Source: Sporosarcina sp. 6E9 (GTDB lineage: Bacteria; Bacillota; Bacilli; Bacillales_A; Planococcaceae). Taken from it: 64,000 nucleotides of DNA. Below the pieces are notes generated by a model that saw only the letters and a list, made by a program, of their open reading frames with translations, had not been told where the DNA came from and made no database searches. Below are positions 59,468 to 64,000 of this stretch, piece after piece. Made by a program: the position numbers and the translations under genes. The DNA lies in the NCBI RefSeq assembly GCF_017921835.1, contig NZ_JAGEMN010000002.1, forward strand, positions 186,001 through 250,000. The letters are read 5' to 3'. The stretch's first letter is position 1. Each line of letters begins with the position of its first letter.

Positions 59468-60427
59468 TTATTTTGCGTTGTAAACGTCTTGATAACTTTC
59501 GAGTGCATTGACCACCATATCCCAAAACTTGGCGTGGTCTAATTGCATCGCCACATTTACATTCGGTTCAAGTCCCGTTACGCCGTGTACATCCACAAGC
59601 GTCATTCCGTATGTGAGCTCTCCTTTTGTTTCCACGTCTACTCTTACTTTCTGCGTTTCAACAACTGATGGATCGATACAATAAGCGACACAACAAACAT
59701 CATGAACTGGCGGATGTTCAAATCCGAAAAACTCTAAATAGGTTTTACGGAAAAACACCAGTAATTCGCTTACAAATTTCGCAGCGGGATTCTCAATAGT
59801 TTCAATACGCGCGCAAACCTCTTCTGTTGCCAAAGCTTGATGAGTTAAGTCAAGGCCCATCATTGTAATCGGCACGCCACTTTCAAAAACAACCTTCGCC
59901 GCGTCTGCATCAACGTAAATATTGAATTCAGCCGCTGGTGTCCAGTTACCGAAAGTGCCGCCGCCCATAATGACAATTTCTTGGATTTTAGATAAAATAG
60001 CTGGCTCACGTCTCATTGCCATCGCAATGTTCGTTAATGGACCCGTCGGAACAAGTGTAATATCCCCATCTGATTCCATCAGCTCTCGAATAATAAAATC
60101 AACTGCATGCTCTTCCCCTATTGTTCTAGTAGGCGCTGGCAGTTCCGGACCATCCATTCCCGAATCCCCGTGAATATCAGGCGCCGTTTCACGTTTTCTA
60201 ACCAGTGGTTGGCCAGCACCTTGTAAAACTGGAATATCATAAACGCCTGCGATTTCACACACCTGTAGCGCATTCGTCGTTGTTTTTTCAATTTCTGCAT
60301 TTCCGGCTACAGTTGTAATTCCAACTAATTCAATGTTTGGATTTCCTGCTGCAAGTAAAATGGCAATCGCGTCATCATGTCCCGGGTCACAATCAAGAAT
60401 AATTTTACGTTTCTTATTTTCTAGCAT
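59468..60427 (-). CDS. Nucleoside hydrolase
   Basis: A 319-residue second nucleoside hydrolase: ILDCDPGHDDAIAILLA at the start (canonical DxDPGxDDA), ITLVPTGPLTNIAMA and IVIMGGGTFGNWTP, with FNIYVDADAAKVVFESG. More canonical at its active site than the neighbouring copy, so the two may prefer different bases. RBS AAGGATGG. It is 30 bases after rbsK. Confidence 0.94.
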   Translation of the reverse strand: MLENKKRKIILDCDPGHDDAIAILLAAGNPNIELVGITTVAGNAEIEKTTTNALQVCEIAGVYDIPVLQGAGQPLVRKRETAPDIHGDSGMDGPELPAPTRTIGEEHAVDFIIRELMESDGDITLVPTGPLTNIAMAMRREPAILSKIQEIVIMGGGTFGNWTPAAEFNIYVDADAAKVVFESGVPITMMGLDLTHQALATEEVCARIETIENPAAKFVSELLVFFRKTYLEFFGFEHPPVHDVCCVAYCIDPSVVETQKVRVDVETKGELTYGMTLVDVHGVTGLEPNVNVAMQLDHAKFWDMVVNALESYQDVYNAK

Positions 60428-60456
60428 TTTATGATACCATCCTTTTTCTCTGTATT

Positions 60457-61383
60457 TTACTTTGTTGAACTTGTTATAAATTGTTCTGTTTCATCCATAT
60501 CTGGCATAGATACTTGAGCGCCTGAACGCGTCACAGTTAAAGCGCCAACCGCATTCGCAAAACCGGTTGCTGACCATAAATCTTTGCCGCCTACAAGCGC
60601 AGTCGCTAAAGCACCAGCAAATGCGTCGCCTGCAGCGGTTGTATCCACAACATCGACATCATATCCCTCGATTAGGAAGGTCCTGTTTTTATTAGTCACG
60701 ACAACACCCCCAGCACCGAGCTTTGAAAATACCGTGTGAACCCCTTTGTTTAAAAGCGCTACGCTAGCAACTCTTGCCGAACGCTTATCGGAAACTCCGA
60801 TACCCGTTAGCTCAGCGATTTCACTTTCGTTCGGCACAATATATTGCACCAATTCATAAAGCTCATCTGGCAATTCCATAGACGGCGCTGGATCAAGCAT
60901 GAATGGAATGTCATATTTCTTTGCAATCTTCGCAACCTCTAGCACAGATTCCAATGGAATTTCCAGCTGCGCCATAACAAGCTTCGCCTGACTGATAACT
61001 CCCTCATGCTTTCTGATAAAGTCAGGCGTTACAAGTGTATTAGCCCCCGGAGCTACAACGATACTGTTATCACCGTCTGCGTTAATATTGATCAATGCCA
61101 TTCCTGTGGATTCGTCTTCAACTCGTTCAACACAAGCGACATCTACTCCGACTTGCTCCAAGTTTTGGAGGAGCTGATCGGCAAAAATATCGTTTCCAAC
61201 CCGACCAATCATTGCGACCGATGCCCCTAGTTTGCCCGCAGCATACGCTTGGTTTCCACCTTTTCCACCCGGACTCATAAATGAATTACTACCCAGTATG
61301 GTTTCTCCCCACTTAGGTTGCCGACTAACAGTCACTACCATATCCATATTTATACTTCCTACAACGACAATATCTGAACTCAT
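60457..61383 (-). CDS. rbsK: Ribokinase
   Basis: A 308-residue PfkB-family sugar kinase: GSINMDMVVTVSRQP and SPGGKGGNQAYAAGKLGA at the N-terminus, catalytic DTTAAGDAFAGALA near residue 250. It phosphorylates ribose released by the two nucleoside hydrolases to ribose-5-phosphate. Preceded by GGGAGGG; 18 bases after the regulator gene. Confidence 0.94.
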   Translation of the reverse strand: MSSDIVVVGSINMDMVVTVSRQPKWGETILGSNSFMSPGGKGGNQAYAAGKLGASVAMIGRVGNDIFADQLLQNLEQVGVDVACVERVEDESTGMALININADGDNSIVVAPGANTLVTPDFIRKHEGVISQAKLVMAQLEIPLESVLEVAKIAKKYDIPFMLDPAPSMELPDELYELVQYIVPNESEIAELTGIGVSDKRSARVASVALLNKGVHTVFSKLGAGGVVVTNKNRTFLIEGYDVDVVDTTAAGDAFAGALATALVGGKDLWSATGFANAVGALTVTRSGAQVSMPDMDETEQFITSSTK

Positions 61384-61401
61384 TACATTTAGCCCTCCCG
61401 A

Positions 61402-62379
61402 CTATGATTCTCTTTGTATAAACTCATGCGCCATAATCAAGTTCTTGGCTACGGATCTGTCTCCCAAAATCCGCTCAACGAGCATATCAACAGCTGTGAC
61501 ACCGATTTGATAGGCCGGAACAGAAATAGTGCTTAACTTAGGCGTGCTCATTTGTGCGAATAAAATATCATCGCAACCAATCACAGAAATATCTTGTGGA
61601 ATCTTCAAATTTTGTTCTTGAATGGCATTCATGGCGCCCAATGCGATTAGGTCATTTGCCGCAAATACTGCTGTCGGCATTGATTCCTTCAAAATCGAGG
61701 TCATCAGCTGATAACCAGACGCATAACTGAAGTCTCCAATCCGAATGCACGGTTCGAGATTATGCGCCTGCATGGCATCGCTATACGCCTGCCTCCGCAT
61801 TTCTGCTGACTGAACGAGACCCGGTCCTGAAAGATGACAAATCTTTCGATGCCCTTTCTCAATTAAGTGCAAAACTGCCTCATACGAAGCTTTATAATGG
61901 TCAATCGATACCGTATCAAATGGCGTATTTGTTAAAAATCGATCGCATAGAACAAAAGGAATGTTTAATTTATCTAATTCGTTTACTTTATCCTCGTCCA
62001 AAATGGAGGCGATTAATATAATACCGCCAACTTGCTGCCCCACCATTTTCTGGATATATTCTTGTTCAATACTCGAGCTATTATCCGTGTTACTAATAAA
62101 CAACGAAAAGCCTTCCTGATGTGCAGCATCCTCAATTCCTCTCGCAATGACAGGAAAGTATGGATTCGTAATGTCAGGCAAAATCAGCCCAATCACATTA
62201 GAGCTGTTATTAGCTAAATTTCTAGCAAAGGCATTAGGACGATAACCTAGTTCCTTAATGGATAGAAGAACCCTTTGCCGAATTTCATTTGCAACTTTTG
62301 GATTATCGTTGATAACTCGAGATACGGTTGCTTTTGAAACATTTGCATGATTTGCCACATCCATGATCGTTACCTTCAT
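61402..62379 (-). CDS. rbsR: LacI-family transcriptional regulator of the ribose/nucleoside operon
   Basis: A 325-residue LacI/GalR regulator: helix-turn-helix DVANHANVSKATVSRVIND at residues 6-24, hinge RPNAFARNLA, and a periplasmic-binding-protein-like effector domain (NVIGLILPDITNPYFPVIAR). First gene of its operon, so it autoregulates. Two AAACCGGTT operators lie in its promoter region. The ligand is probably ribose or a nucleoside. Confidence 0.93.
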   Translation of the reverse strand: MKVTIMDVANHANVSKATVSRVINDNPKVANEIRQRVLLSIKELGYRPNAFARNLANNSSNVIGLILPDITNPYFPVIARGIEDAAHQEGFSLFISNTDNSSSIEQEYIQKMVGQQVGGIILIASILDEDKVNELDKLNIPFVLCDRFLTNTPFDTVSIDHYKASYEAVLHLIEKGHRKICHLSGPGLVQSAEMRRQAYSDAMQAHNLEPCIRIGDFSYASGYQLMTSILKESMPTAVFAANDLIALGAMNAIQEQNLKIPQDISVIGCDDILFAQMSTPKLSTISVPAYQIGVTAVDMLVERILGDRSVAKNLIMAHEFIQRES

Positions 62380-62404
62380 ATTCCCTATGCCTCCTCGCTC
62401 TATG

Positions 62405-62443
62405 AAACCGGTTACACAATATGAAGAGTTCGAGAAACCGGTT
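62405..62443. promoter_or_regulatory. Twin LacI-type operators
   Basis: AAACCGGTT appears at 62405-62413 and 62435-62443, each within GAAACCGGTTAC, 30 bases apart (about three helical turns). The central CCGG palindrome is the usual LacI-family half-site arrangement. Both lie just downstream of the -10 box. Confidence 0.85.
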
Positions 62444-62454
62444 ACTTGGAAAAA

Positions 62455-62483
62455 AGTATATCATACCATTATCGTTACCTCAA
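62455..62483 (-). promoter_or_regulatory. sigmaA-like promoter of the rbsR operon
   Basis: Read leftward: TTGAGG (62478-62483), 17-base spacer, TATACT (62455-62460). The twin operators sit between this promoter and the gene, so repressor binding would block it. Confidence 0.7.
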
Positions 62484-62542
62484 CCTTCTAATTTAACCCA
62501 ACATTCGAAAACTACAACAAATACTTACGGTTTAATTCCAAT

Positions 62543-62592
62543 AAAAAAAGGCATTTCACCCGCCAATTTAGCTGCGAATGAAATACCTTTTC
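62543..62592 (-). terminator. Rho-independent terminator
   Basis: Read leftward: AAGGTATTTCATTCGC pairs with GCGGGTGAAATGCCTT (few mismatches), followed by a T7 run. It ends the copper ATPase gene. Confidence 0.8.
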
Positions 62593-62600
62593 CAATCCTA

Positions 62601-64000
62601 TTAAAGTTTAACTTTTTGTAACCGCAATGCATTCAAAACAACTGAAACTGAACTAAATGCCATCGCTGTGCCTGCAACCCAAGGCGCTAACAAACCAATT
62701 GCTGCAATTGGAATGCCGATTGTGTTGTAGAAGAAAGCGAAAAACAAGTTTTGCTTAATATTGCGCATCGTTTTTCGACTCATGATGATCGCATCCGCAA
62801 CACTGTTCAAATCGCCGCGCATCAGTGTAATATCTGCCGCTTCAATCGCAATATCCGTTCCCGTTCCCACTGCCATCCCGATATCAGCTGTCGCAAGTGC
62901 AGGAGCATCATTAATCCCATCGCCGACCATGGCGACTTTCTTGCCTTGATCTTGTAACTTTTTCACTTCTTCACTTTTCTGTTCCGGTAAGACTTCCGCT
63001 ATAACATGAGCTATACCGACTTGTTTGGCAATTGCCTCTGCCGTTCGTTGGTTGTCACCTGTCAACATAATCACATCAAGACCTAATTCCAGCATACGGG
63101 CAACCGCTTCTTTAGACGTTTCTTTAACCGTATCCGCAACTGCCACGACACCTGCAAGCTTCTGGTCCACCGCAATCAGCATCGCAGTTTTCCCCTCAGC
63201 CTCCAGTTTTTCCATCGCAACTTCGGAATCCAAAATTGAAACTTCGCGTTCTCTCATCAGTTTTCTTGTACCAACTAACACGTTTTTACCACGAACGTTC
63301 GCTTGAATGCCGTAACCCGGTAGAGCTTCGAAATCAGTGACATCAAGTAGGGTTAGACCTTTTTCTTCTCCCCCACGAACAATCGCCCTGGCCAACGGAT
63401 GCTCCGATTGGTTTTCCGCTGTCGCAATTAGTTGTAAAACTTCATCTTCAGAATAGCCTTCTGTCACAGTAATATCTGTTAAAGCCGGTTCACCTTTTGT
63501 AACCGTTCCTGTTTTATCCAAAACAACTGTATCAACGGCACGTGTATTTTCCAAATGCTCTCCACCTTTAAAGAGCATGCCCATTTCAGCAGCTCTTCCC
63601 GACCCTGCCATAATCGATGTCGGTGTAGCCAATCCCAGTGCACAAGGACAAGCAATGACCAATATCGAAATCGTTGGGATCAATGCCGAACGGAAATCAC
63701 CAGGTGTAACAGCCAAATACCAGATGAAAAACGTCACAACCGCAATTACCACAACAACCGGCACGAATACGCCTGAAATTCTATCTGCTAATCGTTGAAT
63801 ATCCGCTTTCGACCCTTGCGCCTCTTCAACAACTTTAACAATTTGTGCTAACGCTGTATCTTTTCCAACTTTTGTCGCTTCAATTTGCAAAGAACCATTT
63901 TTATTGATCGTTGCACCGATGACCACATCACCTGCAACTTTATCAATCGGAATACTTTCTCCCGTAATCATCGATTCATCAATCGCAGAACGTCCATCGA
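62601..64000 (-). CDS. copA: Copper-type P1B ATPase, C-terminal part (5' end outside window)
   Basis: The visible 466 residues cover the A domain ([13 protein letters not shown]), the membrane metal motif CPC in [17 protein letters not shown], the phosphorylation site [14 protein letters not shown], the SEHPLARAI motif of P1B pumps, [15 protein letters not shown], and two final helices ending in the N-x5-Y-N and conserved region [14 protein letters not shown] plus [12 protein letters not shown] with M and S. These are Cu+-exporting CopA features. The N-terminal metal-binding domains and any copZ/csoR lie beyond the window. Confidence 0.93.
   Translation of the reverse strand, partial: DGRSAIDESMITGESIPIDKVAGDVVIGATINKNGSLQIEATKVGKDTALAQIVKVVEEAQGSKADIQRLADRISGVFVPVVVVIAVVTFFIWYLAVTPGDFRSALIPTISILVIACPCALGLATPTSIMAGSGRAAEMGMLFKGGEHLENTRAVDTVVLDKTGTVTKGEPALTDITVTEGYSEDEVLQLIATAENQSEHPLARAIVRGGEEKGLTLLDVTDFEALPGYGIQANVRGKNVLVGTRKLMREREVSILDSEVAMEKLEAEGKTAMLIAVDQKLAGVVAVADTVKETSKEAVARMLELGLDVIMLTGDNQRTAEAIAKQVGIAHVIAEVLPEQKSEEVKKLQDQGKKVAMVGDGINDAPALATADIGMAVGTGTDIAIEAADITLMRGDLNSVADAIIMSRKTMRNIKQNLFFAFFYNTIGIPIAAIGLLAPWVAGTAMAFSSVSVVLNALRLQKVKL

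Noticed and set aside
1-64000. tRNA or rRNA genes, integrase, transposase or prophage genes
   Set aside because: Looked for on both strands by eye; none was recognised.

Overview
The window looks like a chromosomal piece of a Gram-positive, low-GC member of the Bacillales. The family Planococcaceae (a Sporosarcina-like organism) is my best guess. The reasons are strong AGGAGG-type ribosome sites, sigmaB-type promoters (GTTT-N14-GGGTA), a T-box in front of proS, lipoboxes, a type VIIb secretion locus of the Yuk/Ess type, and an interspersed GC-rich repeat of a kind known from these genera. No phage, integrase or intact insertion sequence was seen. Species assignment is inference.

Layout. 1-3.9 kb: a peptide/nickel-type ABC importer operon (binding protein, two permeases, ATPase cut by the window edge). 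4-7.8 kb: a four-gene operon pairing a Tat-exported GMC/gluconate-2-dehydrogenase-type enzyme with its own tatA-tatC. 7.9-15.2 kb: a PQQ-type sugar dehydrogenase lipoprotein, a small general-stress block (csbD and a YflT-type gene, both with sigmaB promoters), a decayed ABC transporter, a DMT exporter, a GNAT enzyme, an FMN reductase and an ECF sigma/anti-sigma pair. 15.2-25 kb: a degraded accessory region of lipoproteins, small membrane proteins, gene remnants and candidate immunity genes. 25-39.4 kb: a complete type VIIb locus read leftward (esxA, esaA, essA, yukD/esaB, essB, essC), then four small helical or chaperone-like genes and a polymorphic toxin with a C-terminal TNT (NAD-glycohydrolase type) domain plus a candidate immunity gene. 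A second toxin about 3.6 kb further on shares almost the same N-terminal two thirds but has a different C-terminus and a different candidate immunity gene.

39.8-49 kb: an alanyl-tRNA editing protein, a six-gene operon of an ECF sigma factor with two ABC-2 type transporters (one permease carries an M1-peptidase-like outer domain without HExxH), and proS with a T-box. 49-54.1 kb: a DUF3231 protein, a KynB-type cyclase, zwf, a PhnA/YjdM zinc-ribbon protein, and a divergent tetR/SDR pair sharing a palindromic operator. 54.4-58.5 kb: a GNAT gene, then a four-gene operon (alpha/beta hydrolase, CoA-transferase A and B, muconate-cycloisomerase-like enzyme) that fits the lower beta-ketoadipate route with steps missing. 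58.5-62.5 kb: a LacI-regulated ribonucleoside salvage operon (rbsR, rbsK, two nucleoside hydrolases) with twin operators. 62.6 kb to the end: the C-terminal part of a copper-type P1B ATPase.

The most interesting part is the type VII region and its flank. It preserves what looks like a history of toxin-module duplication, C-terminal swapping and decay: partner-gene remnants upstream of toxin 2, lipoprotein C-terminal remnants sharing a GDMLPEF motif, and truncated membrane-protein paralogues. Domain names were assigned by reading motifs only; no database search was possible.
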